Source: Streptomyces sp. HD
Lineage (GTDB): Bacteria; Actinomycetota; Actinomycetes; Streptomycetales; Streptomycetaceae
Length of the DNA: 64,000 bases
Assembly (NCBI RefSeq): GCF_028369295.1
Contig: NZ_JAQMYP010000019.1
Span: forward strand, 1-64,000
Direction of reading: 5' to 3'
This document shows positions 40,393 to 49,608 of this stretch, piece by piece. The notes below the pieces were generated by a model, which searched no databases, was not told the DNA's origin, and saw only the letters and a list, made by a program, of their open reading frames with translations. Both the position numbers and the translations under genes were made by a program. Each line of letters starts with the position of its first letter. Positions within the stretch are counted from its first letter, which is position 1.

Positions 40393-42999
40393 TCAGGTCG
40401 CGGAACCGCGCTGTGGGGGCCGCCCGAGCGGCGGCAGGAACGGCAGATGAGCGGTGGTCGGATCGCCGGGGGGCGTGTGCGCCGCGCCGAGGGCGAGCAG
40501 GCACCCTGCCGTTCCGGTGGCCAGGTCCATGGACAGGCGCATCATCTGGTGCCCCGGGAAGGCCAGTTGGCCCTGGTAGTCCATCGCGAACCAGCCGAGC
40601 CCGGCGATCTGCCCGTCCAGCCGCTCGCGGGTCGCCCCGGGCGTGTCGGTGCGGGCGAGGTGCAGGATCATCCCGGCGCGGCCCTGGAAGAGACCCGGCT
40701 GGACGTAGAAGCGGCTGGTGGCGGCGGTCAGGATCCCGGCACGGGCCCGCTCGAACTCGCCGTCGGGGTCGTCGGCATGGCCGAGACAGTCGTCCAGGAC
40801 CATCCCGACGCCCGCGCTTCCGTCACCGAGGTAGGGCAGCGTCCGCCAGCCCTCGTCGACCTCCAGCGAGCCGCCCGGATGGGTCACGCAGCACTCCAGG
40901 TCCCGCCTCAGCGCGACCTCGGCCGCCTTCAACAGCTCCTGATCACCAGTCCGTTCGTACTGCCTCAGCAGGAACAGCGCGGGTCCGCTCGCACCTCGCA
41001 GCAGCCCCGCCCGACGCCGTGTCGGGGTGTCCGGAAGCGGCTGCGCGAGTCGCCGTACGAGGATGTCGGCGGCCTCGGCGGCACGGTCCCGCAGCTCCGG
41101 CTCGCCGGTCGTGTCCGCCAACTCGGCCAGGACCAGGCCGAGTCCGGACAGTCCGCCGTGCAGGTCGGAGGAGAGGTTCTGCCAGCGTTCCGCGAGGATC
41201 CCCTCGACCAGGTCGAGGGCGCGCTGCCGATGGCCGAGCCGGTCCAGGACGTGGGCGACGCCCGCGAGACCGTCGTACAGGCCGAGCGGTGTGCCCGTCG
41301 GAGGCGGTGCGGTACGGGCCAGCAGCCAGCGCTCGCCCTCCTCGTAGCGCTCGGCGCCGACCGCGTCCAGCGCGTACAGCACACCCGCCGCGCCGTGCGC
41401 CAGGCCGAGGCCGCCGCCGTCGGAGAACTGTGTGATGTCGCCGGGGAAGAGCCGGTCGTCGCGCTCCGGGGTGGCCGAGGCGAGCAGCGCCTTGACCATG
41501 GAGTCGCGGCTGTACGGCCAGTCGCCGGGCGACACGAAGGACGGTGCGGGCACCGGGGTGCCGCGTGTGATCTCCGTGACCGCCTCGTCCAGGAACTCCC
41601 GCGGCACGTCCGGGAATTCACGGGAGATCACCTCGGCCAGGTGGGCCGCCTTGCCCCGGTCGACCACGAACAGCGTGGTGACCGGCAGGAACAGGGCGAG
41701 CCTCAGACAGGCCAGCGCGTAGCGGTCGACGTCGGCGCCGGTGCGGTCCGGCGGGGCGAAGAATCCGGGATGGGCGACCACCTGCCGGCCCTGCTCGGAG
41801 ATCGGCGCCGCCGCCTCGAAGTCGAGCAGGGACACCGACTCCTCGTCGGGGCCGACCATGATGTTGAAGACATGCAGGTCGTTGAAGGCGATCCCGCGCG
41901 CGTGCACCGCCTCGACCGCCCGCTGAACCGCTCCGTGGATGCGTACCGCCCACGCCGTGTAGTCGGCCACCGCCTTCGGATCGGGGTCCGGGGTGAGCAG
42001 CGGATGCCGCTCGGCGAAGAACGAGTTCAGCGGACGCCCTTCCAGAAAGTCCATGACGAGGAACCGGTGGTCGCCGAGCATGAACCAGTCCCGCACCTCC
42101 GGCACCACCCCCGTCCCCGCCACCTGCTCCAGCGCGGCCTTCTCCCGTTCCAGACGCGTGATCGCGTCCGCCCCGTCGGCGGCCAGCCCCGCGTGTGGCC
42201 GCCCCTCCTTGAGCACGACCCGCCGCCCGTCCCGGGTGTCGGTGCCCGCGTACACCCCGCCGCCGTTGGAGAAGTGCAGCGCCTTCTCGATGCGGTACGG
42301 CAGTTCACCCACCGTCGTCGTGTTGCGTGCCGCCAGATGCGGCTCCAGGAACGCCGGCAGCGTCACCCACTCGGGCACCTGGAAGGACGGTGCCCGCCGG
42401 TCCGGCACCCGCTTGCCCGCACCGTCCAGCACCGCCGGCACCAGCGAGCCGCGCTCGTCGACGACGAAGGTGCGCGCGAACGCGCCGTACCGGACGTAGA
42501 GCGGGCCCTCGCCCCATCGCAGATCGGTGAGGATGTACGGCCCCTCGAAGCCCTCCAGGAGCCTGCCGAGCTCGCGCAGCACGACGTGCAGCTGCTCATC
42601 GTCGGACGGGTAGACCGTGACGAACTTGCCGCTGGAGTCACGGGCGGCGTACTTGGTGTTGCGCAGGTGCAGCAGCTGCGGGCCCGGTACGAACTTGAAC
42701 GGGATGCGGCGCGGCACGCAGTAGTCCCACACGATCGCCGCGATCCGCTCCGCGCCCTCCCGGGTGGCCGAGGCATGGATCTTCCAGCCCTGCGCCGGAC
42801 CGGGCACCGGCGCCCCGTCCGAGTCCAGCGGCGTGAACGCCAGCCAGTCCCCGATCCGCGCCGCCTCCCAGCCCTCCGGCACCTCGCGTCGCGCCGCCTC
42901 GTAGTGGCGCTCGGTGTCCCGCGCCCCCACGGACATGCGTTCGGGCGTCTCGTAGAAGTGCCGGTCGGCGAGCGCGTACACCTCGTACCGCTTGTCCAT
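40393..42999 (-). CDS. ramC: Class III lanthionine synthetase (RamC-like)
   Basis: 868 aa from ATG 42999 (GGAGGGGG 4 nt upstream); an upstream ATG at 43026 lacks support. Three parts: an N-terminal phospho-Ser/Thr lyase domain (about 1-220), a Ser/Thr kinase-like domain (about 240-510) and a LanC-like cyclase. The kinase domain has a Gly-rich loop GGGVYAGT, Lys in RRVVLKEGR, a catalytic loop FNDLHVFNIM near 370 and DFE near 387. The LanC-like cyclase (about 530-868; LHGGLSGLGL, AGLLRGASGPALFL) shows none of the clear zinc-ligand motifs of class I/II LanC. It phosphorylates and dehydrates the Ser residues of RamS and cyclises them onto Cys. First gene of the ramCSAB operon. Confidence 0.94.
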   Translation of the reverse strand: MDKRYEVYALADRHFYETPERMSVGARDTERHYEAARREVPEGWEAARIGDWLAFTPLDSDGAPVPGPAQGWKIHASATREGAERIAAIVWDYCVPRRIPFKFVPGPQLLHLRNTKYAARDSSGKFVTVYPSDDEQLHVVLRELGRLLEGFEGPYILTDLRWGEGPLYVRYGAFARTFVVDERGSLVPAVLDGAGKRVPDRRAPSFQVPEWVTLPAFLEPHLAARNTTTVGELPYRIEKALHFSNGGGVYAGTDTRDGRRVVLKEGRPHAGLAADGADAITRLEREKAALEQVAGTGVVPEVRDWFMLGDHRFLVMDFLEGRPLNSFFAERHPLLTPDPDPKAVADYTAWAVRIHGAVQRAVEAVHARGIAFNDLHVFNIMVGPDEESVSLLDFEAAAPISEQGRQVVAHPGFFAPPDRTGADVDRYALACLRLALFLPVTTLFVVDRGKAAHLAEVISREFPDVPREFLDEAVTEITRGTPVPAPSFVSPGDWPYSRDSMVKALLASATPERDDRLFPGDITQFSDGGGLGLAHGAAGVLYALDAVGAERYEEGERWLLARTAPPPTGTPLGLYDGLAGVAHVLDRLGHRQRALDLVEGILAERWQNLSSDLHGGLSGLGLVLAELADTTGEPELRDRAAEAADILVRRLAQPLPDTPTRRRAGLLRGASGPALFLLRQYERTGDQELLKAAEVALRRDLECCVTHPGGSLEVDEGWRTLPYLGDGSAGVGMVLDDCLGHADDPDGEFERARAGILTAATSRFYVQPGLFQGRAGMILHLARTDTPGATRERLDGQIAGLGWFAMDYQGQLAFPGHQMMRLSMDLATGTAGCLLALGAAHTPPGDPTTAHLPFLPPLGRPPQRGSAT

Positions 43000-43199
43000 G
43001 CGTCCCCCTCCGTACAGCCCCTCCATGGCCCGACGCCGAGCCTTCCAGCGGCCGGACGGGCACGGACAGTCATGCCTGTCACGAGATCACCGTGCGGAAC
43101 GCATGCGTCAAGAACTGTTCGGGACGTTTCGAGCGCGGCCCCCATCGACGGTTCATCGAACCGTCACAGGGGCTGCGCACGGGGCCCGCAAGCGCTGTA

Positions 43200-45653
43200 A
43201 TGGCGGACGTGGTGAGTGAGGGCGCTGCGGGACGCAGGACGAGTCGTCTGCGCGCCGAAGGCGCACTGAAGGCGCTTTCCGTCGAGCCGGACTCGCCCGA
43301 ACGGCTGCGCCGCGTCCTGGAGCAGGCCCTCGTCTTCGGCGGGGCCTCCTTCGCCGCCGTGTACACGCCGAGCGAGGACGGCGAGCTGCTGTGCCTGATC
43401 GAGGCCGTCGGCGTGCCCCGCACCCTGTACGGCCTGCGCGACGGCTACGCCCTGACCGGACGCTCCCCGGTCGCCGACGTCCACCGCACCGGCCGGGCGG
43501 TGTGGCTGGCCCCGGCGCAGCTCGCCGACTCCGCCGAGTCCCGACGGGCGCCGTCGCGGGACTTCCACCTGGCCGCACTCCCCGCCCCCGGTGACGGCGG
43601 CGGCTGTCTGCTGGCCGTGAGTGAGGGCCCCGGCGGCTTCGACACCGACGACCGTGCCTGCCTGGAGCTGGTCGCCGAGGCCGTCGCCATCCCCGGCCGC
43701 CCCGCGGTGGCCGAAGGCGGCGAGCTGCCTCCCGGCGCGTTCAGCCTCGCCATGGACAGCGGCCGTGTCGAGGTCGGCGAGGACATCCTGACGCTGTTCG
43801 GCCTCGGCCCGGCCGAGTTCGACGGCAAGGTCGAGACCCTGCTCGGCCTGACCGTCCCCGAGGATCTGCCGTCGCTGATGTCCGTCGTCGAGGCCGACCA
43901 CATGTCCATCGGTGACCGCGAGCTGGAGTTCCGGGTCCTGCAGCCCTCCGGCCCGCCCAGATGGCTCAGGCTGCGCGGCCGCCTCGTGCCCGGCGGCGAG
44001 GGCCGGCCGGCCCGCCTGGTCGGCACCGTCGCCGACGCCTCCACCCTGCGCGCCGAGATCACCGACGTGGCCCGCGTCCAGCGCCTCGCCGCCGCCCTCG
44101 CCACCGCCGTCACCGTCCGGGACGTCAGCCACGCCGTCGTCACCGCCCTGCGCAAGCCGCTGCGGGCCGACCGCATCGCGCTCGCCGGGCTGGAGGGCGA
44201 CCGGCTCGTCGTCACCGTCCTCGACCCGCCCGAACCCGAGTCCTGGCCGGAGCTGTGGCGCCTGGAATGGCGTACCGAATGGCCCGATGCGCCCGTGCGC
44301 GCCATGCCCACCCTCGCCGCCGCCCTGCGCGACGGCCGCGCCCAGATCTGGCCGGCCGGCACCCCGCTGGAACCCGCCCTCGCCGAGGTCGGCCCCGGCG
44401 GCCTGGCCGTGCTGCCGCTGCCCGCCGGGGGCCGGATGGCCGGCGCCTGCCTGATCGGCTGGGACACCCCGCACGAGTTCGGCCCCGACGAGCGCGCCCT
44501 GCTCACCGCCTCCGCCGGCCTCGCCGGACAGGCTCTGATGCGCGCCCACGCCTTCGACGCCGAGCACGAACTCGTCGGCATGCTCCAACGCCAGCTCCTG
44601 CCGCGCCGGCTGCCCCGGCTGCCCGGCGCGGAGGCCGTCGCCCGCTATCTGCCGACCACGGCCGGACTGGAGGTCGGCGGCGACTGGTACGACGTGATCC
44701 CGCTGCACGACAACCACGTGGCCCTCGTCATCGGCGACGTACAGGGCCACAGCGCGGCCGCCGCCACCCTCATGGGCCAGATGCGCACCGCCCTGCGCGC
44801 CTATGCCGCCGAGGGGCACCCGCCGGACGTGGTCGTCCACCACGCCAACCGCCTCCTCATGGACATGGAGACCGACCTCTTCGCCACCTGCTGCTACGTC
44901 GACGTCGACCTGGAGGAGGGCTCCGCCTGGTGCGTGCGCGCCGGCCACCTCCCGCCGGTGCTGCGGCACCCGGACGGCAGCACCGAGATCGCGGAGGCGG
45001 AGGGCGGACCGCCGCTCGGCGTGCTGCGGCAGGCCGCCTTCCCGATGACTCCGCTGGGGCTGCAACCCGGCACCGTGGTCGCCCTGACCACCGACGGCCT
45101 CGTCGAGTCGGCCGACGCCGACATCGACGACGGCATGGACCGGCTCGCCCAGGAGCTGGCCCGCTCCGACCCCGCCCACCTCGGCCTCGTCGCCGACGCC
45201 CTCCTGGTGGACGCCCGCCGCAGCGACGACATCGCCCTGCTCCTCATGCGTTACGACGGCATGGCCGTCCGCCCGCTGCGCGAGAGCTGGACGGTCTGGC
45301 GCGTCCCGGAGGCCGTCGGCCACGCCCGCCGCTTCACCCGCCGCACCCTGCGCACCTGGGGCGTGCCGCCGCACGACATGGACGCGGTCCTGCTCGTCGT
45401 CTGCGAACTCGTCACCAACGCCCTCGTGCACACCGACGGCCGGGTCCGCCTCGACCTCACCCTCGTCAACCAGCGGATGCGCGTCGCCGTCGCCGACGCC
45501 TCACCCCGTACGCCGGTCAAGCCCACCAGCATCAGCTGGGAGGCCACCGGCGGCCGCGGCATCCTCCTGGTCGAGGCCATGTCGGCGGCCTGGGGAACGG
45601 TGCCGGTCAGTGGCGGAAAACAGGTGTGGAGCGAGATCGCGCTGGGCGGCTGA
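43200..45653 (+). CDS. PP2C (SpoIIE-type) phosphatase with GAF/PAS sensors and HATPase kinase domain
   Basis: About 817 aa from ATG 43200; GTG 43209 or 43212 are alternatives and the RBS is weak. GAF-like (about 30-165), PAS (about 180-290), GAF (about 300-450), SpoIIE/PP2C (about 460-680; GGDWYDVIPLHDNH, IGDVQGHSAAA, TDGLVESAD, DDIALLLMRYDG). The C-terminal RsbW-type HATPase (about 690-817) has VCELVTNALVHTDGRVRLDL and GGRGILLVEAMS. It carries both antagonist-dephosphorylating and antagonist-phosphorylating activities, a self-contained sigma-switch module. Divergent from ramC, sharing about 200 bp of upstream DNA. Confidence 0.92.
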   Translation: MADVVSEGAAGRRTSRLRAEGALKALSVEPDSPERLRRVLEQALVFGGASFAAVYTPSEDGELLCLIEAVGVPRTLYGLRDGYALTGRSPVADVHRTGRAVWLAPAQLADSAESRRAPSRDFHLAALPAPGDGGGCLLAVSEGPGGFDTDDRACLELVAEAVAIPGRPAVAEGGELPPGAFSLAMDSGRVEVGEDILTLFGLGPAEFDGKVETLLGLTVPEDLPSLMSVVEADHMSIGDRELEFRVLQPSGPPRWLRLRGRLVPGGEGRPARLVGTVADASTLRAEITDVARVQRLAAALATAVTVRDVSHAVVTALRKPLRADRIALAGLEGDRLVVTVLDPPEPESWPELWRLEWRTEWPDAPVRAMPTLAAALRDGRAQIWPAGTPLEPALAEVGPGGLAVLPLPAGGRMAGACLIGWDTPHEFGPDERALLTASAGLAGQALMRAHAFDAEHELVGMLQRQLLPRRLPRLPGAEAVARYLPTTAGLEVGGDWYDVIPLHDNHVALVIGDVQGHSAAAATLMGQMRTALRAYAAEGHPPDVVVHHANRLLMDMETDLFATCCYVDVDLEEGSAWCVRAGHLPPVLRHPDGSTEIAEAEGGPPLGVLRQAAFPMTPLGLQPGTVVALTTDGLVESADADIDDGMDRLAQELARSDPAHLGLVADALLVDARRSDDIALLLMRYDGMAVRPLRESWTVWRVPEAVGHARRFTRRTLRTWGVPPHDMDAVLLVVCELVTNALVHTDGRVRLDLTLVNQRMRVAVADASPRTPVKPTSISWEATGGRGILLVEAMSAAWGTVPVSGGKQVWSEIALGG

Positions 45654-45769
45654 GGCCGTACCCCGCACGGGTGCGGCCGGATTTCGATGAACGCCAGGCG
45701 GCCCGGCCATTAGGAACAAGCCAACCCCAGCACCGTCAAATCGGCCGGATCCGGGCTATGGTGAAGCAG

Positions 45770-46837
45770 ATGAAGGCACTCGTGCTGTCCGGCGGCGCCG
45801 GTACGCGCCTGCGGCCGATCACGCATACTTCGGCCAAACAGCTCGTCCCGGTGGCCAACAAACCCGTCCTGTTCTACGGGCTGGAATCCATCGCCGAAGC
45901 CGGCATCACCGAGGTCGGTGTGATCGTCGGCGACACCGCCGCGGAGATCCAGGACGCGGTCGGCGACGGCGCGAGATTCGGCCTCGACATCACCTACATC
46001 CCGCAGGAACGCCCGCTGGGACTCGCCCATGCCGTCCTCATCGCCCGGGACTACCTCGGCGACGACGACTTCGTGATGTACCTCGGCGACAACTTCATCG
46101 TCGGTGGCATCACCGACCTCGTCGACGAGTTCCGCGGCAACCGCCCCGACGCCCAGATCCTGCTCACCCGCGTGCAGGACCCGCGCTCCTTCGGCGTCGC
46201 CGAACTCGACGAACTCGGCCAGGTCGTCGGCCTGGAGGAGAAACCGGAACACCCCAAGAGCGACCTCGCCCTCGTCGGCGTCTACCTGTTCACGCCCGTC
46301 ATCCACGACGCCGTCCGCGCCATCGAGCCGTCCTGGCGCGGCGAGCTGGAGATCACCCACGCCATCCAGCACCTGATCGACGCCCGCGCCGACGTGCGCT
46401 GCACGGTCATCAAGGGCTACTGGAAGGACACCGGGAACGTCACCGACATGCTGGAGGTGAACCGGACCGTCCTGGAGGGCCTCGCACGCCGGATCGACGG
46501 TGAGGTGGACGACGCCTCGGAGACCGTGGGGCGGGTGGTGGTGGAGGAGGGGGCGCGCATCGTCAACTCGCGCATCGTCGGCCCCGCCCTCGTCGGCGCC
46601 GGGACCGTCGTCGAGGACTCCTACGTCGGCCCCTTCACCTCCATCGCGGAGAACTGCCGTGTCGTCGACAGCGAGTTGGAGTTCTCCATCGTGCTGCGGG
46701 ACTCCTCGATCCACGGCGTGGGCCGCATCGAGTCCTCCCTGATCGGCCGCCACGTCGAGGTCACCCCCGCGCCCAGCGTCCCCAGCGCCCACCGACTCGT
46801 CCTCGGAGACCACAGCAAGGTGCGGATCCACACATGA
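45770..46837 (+). CDS. rfbA: Glucose-1-phosphate thymidylyltransferase (long form)
   Basis: 355 aa, the length of StrD-type long RmlA with a C-terminal beta-helix rather than the ~290 aa enterobacterial enzyme. Start ATG 45770 (MKALVLSGG); ATG 45758 is in frame but less typical. Nucleotidyltransferase signature LVLSGGAGTRLRPITHTSAK, then VMYLGDNFIVGG and YWKDTGN. The hexapeptide-like C-terminus is VNSRIVGPALVGAGTVVEDS. Makes dTDP-glucose from dTTP and glucose-1-phosphate, the first step to dTDP-rhamnose. Followed by rfbB with a 4-bp overlap. Confidence 0.94.
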   Translation: MKALVLSGGAGTRLRPITHTSAKQLVPVANKPVLFYGLESIAEAGITEVGVIVGDTAAEIQDAVGDGARFGLDITYIPQERPLGLAHAVLIARDYLGDDDFVMYLGDNFIVGGITDLVDEFRGNRPDAQILLTRVQDPRSFGVAELDELGQVVGLEEKPEHPKSDLALVGVYLFTPVIHDAVRAIEPSWRGELEITHAIQHLIDARADVRCTVIKGYWKDTGNVTDMLEVNRTVLEGLARRIDGEVDDASETVGRVVVEEGARIVNSRIVGPALVGAGTVVEDSYVGPFTSIAENCRVVDSELEFSIVLRDSSIHGVGRIESSLIGRHVEVTPAPSVPSAHRLVLGDHSKVRIHT

Positions 46838-47823
46838 ACCTCCTCGTCACCGGCGCCGCCGGCTTCATCGGCTCGACGTACGTCCGCACCCTGCTCGCCC
46901 GTGACGCACCGGACGCACCCGACGCTCCGCGCATCACGGTGCTGGACAAGCTCACCTACGCCGGCACCCTGGACAACCTCGAACTCGACCATCCGCGGCT
47001 GGAGTTCGTCCGCGGGGACGTCCGGGACGCCGAACTCGTCGACAAGCTGATGGCCGAGGCCGACCAGGTCGTGCACTTCGCCGCCGAGTCCCATGTGGAC
47101 CGTTCGATAGCGGGCGCCGGCGACTTCGTCCTCACCAACGTGGTCGGCACCCAGACCCTGCTGGACACGGCCCTGCGCTACCGCGTCGAACCCTTCGTGC
47201 ACATATCGACCGACGAGGTCTACGGCTCGATAGGCACGGGTTCCGCCACCGAGGAGGACATCCTGCGGCCCAGCTCGCCGTACTCCGCCTCGAAGGCCTC
47301 CTCCGACCTGCTCGCCCTCTCCTACCACCGCACCCACGGCCTGGACGTCCGCGTCACCCGCTGCTCCAACAACTACGGCCCGCACCAGTTCCCCGAGAAG
47401 GTCGTCCCGCTGTTCATCACCAACCTCCTGGACGGCGAGCAGGTCCCCCTCTACGGCGAGGGCCTCAACGTCCGTGACTGGCTGCACGTCGACGACCACT
47501 GCCACGGCGTCGAACTCGTCCGTACCCAGGGCCGCCCCGGCGAGATCTACAACATCGGCGGCGGCACCGAGCTCAGCAACAAGGACCTCACGGAGCTGCT
47601 GTTGACGGCGTGCGGCGCGGGCTGGGAGCGGGTGCGGCACGTCGAGGACCGCAAGGGCCACGACCTGCGCTACTCCGTCGACTGGACCAAGGCACGCACC
47701 GAACTCGGCTACCGCCCCCGCCACGACTTCGCCTCGGGCCTCGCCGCCACCGTCGCCTGGTACCGCGACCACCGCGCCTGGTGGGAACCCCTCAAACGCC
47801 GCGTCGGCGAGGAGCACGGATGA
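46834..47823 (+). CDS. rfbB: dTDP-glucose 4,6-dehydratase
   Basis: 329 aa. Extended SDR fold: NAD motif TGAAGFIGSTYV at the N-terminus, Thr-Asp-Glu in STDEVYGSI, and YxxxK in YSASKASSDL, the full dehydratase active site. Converts dTDP-glucose to dTDP-4-keto-6-deoxyglucose. The start overlaps the rfbA stop and its stop overlaps the rfbD start (both ATGA), so rfbA-B-D is one translationally coupled unit. Confidence 0.95.
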   Translation: MNLLVTGAAGFIGSTYVRTLLARDAPDAPDAPRITVLDKLTYAGTLDNLELDHPRLEFVRGDVRDAELVDKLMAEADQVVHFAAESHVDRSIAGAGDFVLTNVVGTQTLLDTALRYRVEPFVHISTDEVYGSIGTGSATEEDILRPSSPYSASKASSDLLALSYHRTHGLDVRVTRCSNNYGPHQFPEKVVPLFITNLLDGEQVPLYGEGLNVRDWLHVDDHCHGVELVRTQGRPGEIYNIGGGTELSNKDLTELLLTACGAGWERVRHVEDRKGHDLRYSVDWTKARTELGYRPRHDFASGLAATVAWYRDHRAWWEPLKRRVGEEHG

Positions 47824-48701
47824 AGTGGCTGGTCACCGGCGCGGGCGGCATGCTCGGCCACGACACGGTCGCGGAACTCCGCGCCCGCGGCGAGCGGGTG
47901 ACCGGCCTCGACCATGCCGCCCTCGACATCACCAGCCCCTCGTCCGTCGACCGCGCCCTCGCCGCACACCACCCCGACGTGGTCGTCAACTGCGCCGCGT
48001 ACACGGCCGTCGACGACGCCGAGAAGAACGAGGAACGCGCCCTGCGCGTCAACGGCGACGGCCCCCGCCTCCTCGCCCGCGCCTGCGCCGCCCACGAGGC
48101 CCGCCTGATCCACGTCTCCACCGACTACGTCTTCGCCGGGGACGCCCGAACCCCGTACTCCGAGGACGATCCCCCAGGCCCACGCACCGCCTACGGCCGC
48201 ACCAAACTGGCGGGGGAGCGGGGCGTACTCGCCGAACTCCCGGCCGCGAGCACCATCGTGCGCATCGCCTGGCTCTACGGCGCCCACGGCCGCAGTTTCG
48301 TCCGCACGATGATCGAGCTGGAGGCGAGCCGCGCCACCGTCGACGTCGTCGACGACCAGCACGGCCAGCCCACCTGGACCGCCGACGTCGCCACGACGAT
48401 CGCCGACCTCGGCCCGCGCGTCGGCGCCGACGCGACCGGCGTCCTGCACGCCACCAACTCCGGCGAGGCCACCTGGTACGACCTGGCCCGCGAGGTGTTC
48501 CGGCTCCTCGGCGCCGACCCCGGCCGGGTCCACCCCGTCACCAGTGAGGCCTTCCCCCGGCCCGCGCCCCGCCCCGCGTACACGGTCCTCGCGCACCGCC
48601 GCCGGCAGGAACTCGGCCTCGCGCGGGCCCGCGACTGGCGCACCGCCCTGCACGAAGCACTGCCCCGGATCCGCAAGGAGACCCTTCGTGAAACGCCATG
48701 A
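47820..48701 (+). CDS. rfbD: dTDP-4-dehydrorhamnose reductase
   Basis: 293 aa. RmlD-type SDR: TGAGGMLGHDTV at the N-terminus, STDYVFAGD, and YGRTKLAGE carrying the catalytic Tyr and Lys. Reduces dTDP-4-keto-rhamnose to dTDP-L-rhamnose. The stop overlaps the downstream methyltransferase start region. The epimerase (rfbC) needed for the pathway lies on the opposite strand at 49.6 kb, so the pathway is complete but split between two convergent units. Confidence 0.94.
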   Translation: MKWLVTGAGGMLGHDTVAELRARGERVTGLDHAALDITSPSSVDRALAAHHPDVVVNCAAYTAVDDAEKNEERALRVNGDGPRLLARACAAHEARLIHVSTDYVFAGDARTPYSEDDPPGPRTAYGRTKLAGERGVLAELPAASTIVRIAWLYGAHGRSFVRTMIELEASRATVDVVDDQHGQPTWTADVATTIADLGPRVGADATGVLHATNSGEATWYDLAREVFRLLGADPGRVHPVTSEAFPRPAPRPAYTVLAHRRRQELGLARARDWRTALHEALPRIRKETLRETP

Positions 48702-49494
48702 GTTCCTGAGGGAACTGCACAAGGTCAGCGGCAACCGCAACTATCTGGAGATAGGCGTCAACGACGGCCGCAGCCTTCGCCTCTCCCGCGTCCCCACCAT
48801 CGCCGTCGACCCCGCCTTCAAGGTCGTCACGGAGTTCCGCTGCGACGTCCACCTGGTCAGGGCCACCAGTGACGACTTCTTCGCCCGGGACAAGCCGCTG
48901 ATCCACCTCAAGGGCGGCCGTCATCCCCTGCGCAATCTGCGCCGGGGGCGCGGCCCGCTCGCGTACTGGCGCCGGACCGTTCTCGACCTGTCGTTCATCG
49001 ACGGGATGCATCTGTTCGAGTACGCGCTGCGGGACTTCATGAACATCGAGCGGCACTCCGACTGGACGAGCGTGATCGTCTTCGACGACATGCTGCCGCG
49101 CAACGTGGACGAGGCGGCGCGGGACCGGCACACCGGGCCGTGGACCGGTGACGTGTACAAGCTCGCCGAGATCCTCGGTCGTTATCGGCCCGACCTGGTG
49201 TCCGTGCTGGTCGACACCCGGCCCACCGGGCAGCTCGTGGTGTTCGGCGCGGATCCTCGCAGCACGGTGCTGCGGGAGCGGTACGAGGAGATCGTGACCG
49301 AGTACGAGGTGCCTGATCCGCAGAAGGTGCCCGAGACGATTCTGGATCGGGCGGGGGCGGTGGCGCCGGAGGATTTGCTGGGGGCGGGTTTCTGGCGGCC
49401 GTTGGCGCGAGCTCGGAGGTTGCGGGTTGGGCGGTCTCGGGGGTGGGGGCCGTTGCGGAAGGCGGTTGAGGGGGTTGTCGGCGGCCGTATGTAG
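48688..49494 (+). CDS. Class I SAM-dependent methyltransferase-like protein
   Basis: 268 aa from GTG 48688, with AAGGAG 7 nt upstream, inside the rfbD 3' end (14 bp overlap). The N-terminal YLEIGVNDGRSLRLS is a SAM-binding motif I of the Methyltransf_24 type; LSFIDGMHLFEYALRDFMN and VIVFDDMLPRN supply the acidic motifs typical of cephalosporin-hydroxylase/macrocin-O-methyltransferase-like enzymes. The C-terminus is Arg-rich. Position in the rhamnose operon suggests methylation of rhamnose or of a glycan or teichoic-acid-like polymer. The acceptor is unknown. Confidence 0.8.
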   Translation: MKRHEFLRELHKVSGNRNYLEIGVNDGRSLRLSRVPTIAVDPAFKVVTEFRCDVHLVRATSDDFFARDKPLIHLKGGRHPLRNLRRGRGPLAYWRRTVLDLSFIDGMHLFEYALRDFMNIERHSDWTSVIVFDDMLPRNVDEAARDRHTGPWTGDVYKLAEILGRYRPDLVSVLVDTRPTGQLVVFGADPRSTVLRERYEEIVTEYEVPDPQKVPETILDRAGAVAPEDLLGAGFWRPLARARRLRVGRSRGWGPLRKAVEGVVGGRM

Positions 49495-49515
49495 TGCCGC
49501 GATGGGTTGTTGTTC

Positions 49516-49598
49516 GGCTGCGGCGCCGTTGTGGCTGGTCGCGTCCACGCGGCGGAGCCGCAAAATCGATGTGGTCCCGCGCCCCTGAGGGCGTTGCC
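49516..49598. repeat. Streptomyces interspersed intergenic repeat, copy 2 (inverted)
   Basis: Inverted relative to copy 1 at 3931-3985: shares GGCTGCGGCGCCGT, GTGGCTGGTCGCG and CCCGCGCCCCTGAGGGCGTT, with about 30 bp inserted around an ATCGAT. Occupies the gap between the convergent methyltransferase and rfbC genes, where it may act as transcript-end structure. Confidence 0.75.
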
Positions 49599-49608
49599 AA
49601 ACCAGGCG

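Noticed and set aside
40102..43200. 1032-codon plus-strand frame opposite ramS/ramC
   Set aside because: Shadow of the lanthionine synthetase; no RBS, no recognisable domain.
43961..45760. Long N-terminal extension in frame with rfbA
   Set aside because: Overlaps the PP2C gene in another frame and is extremely Arg/Pro-rich; rfbA starts at 45770.
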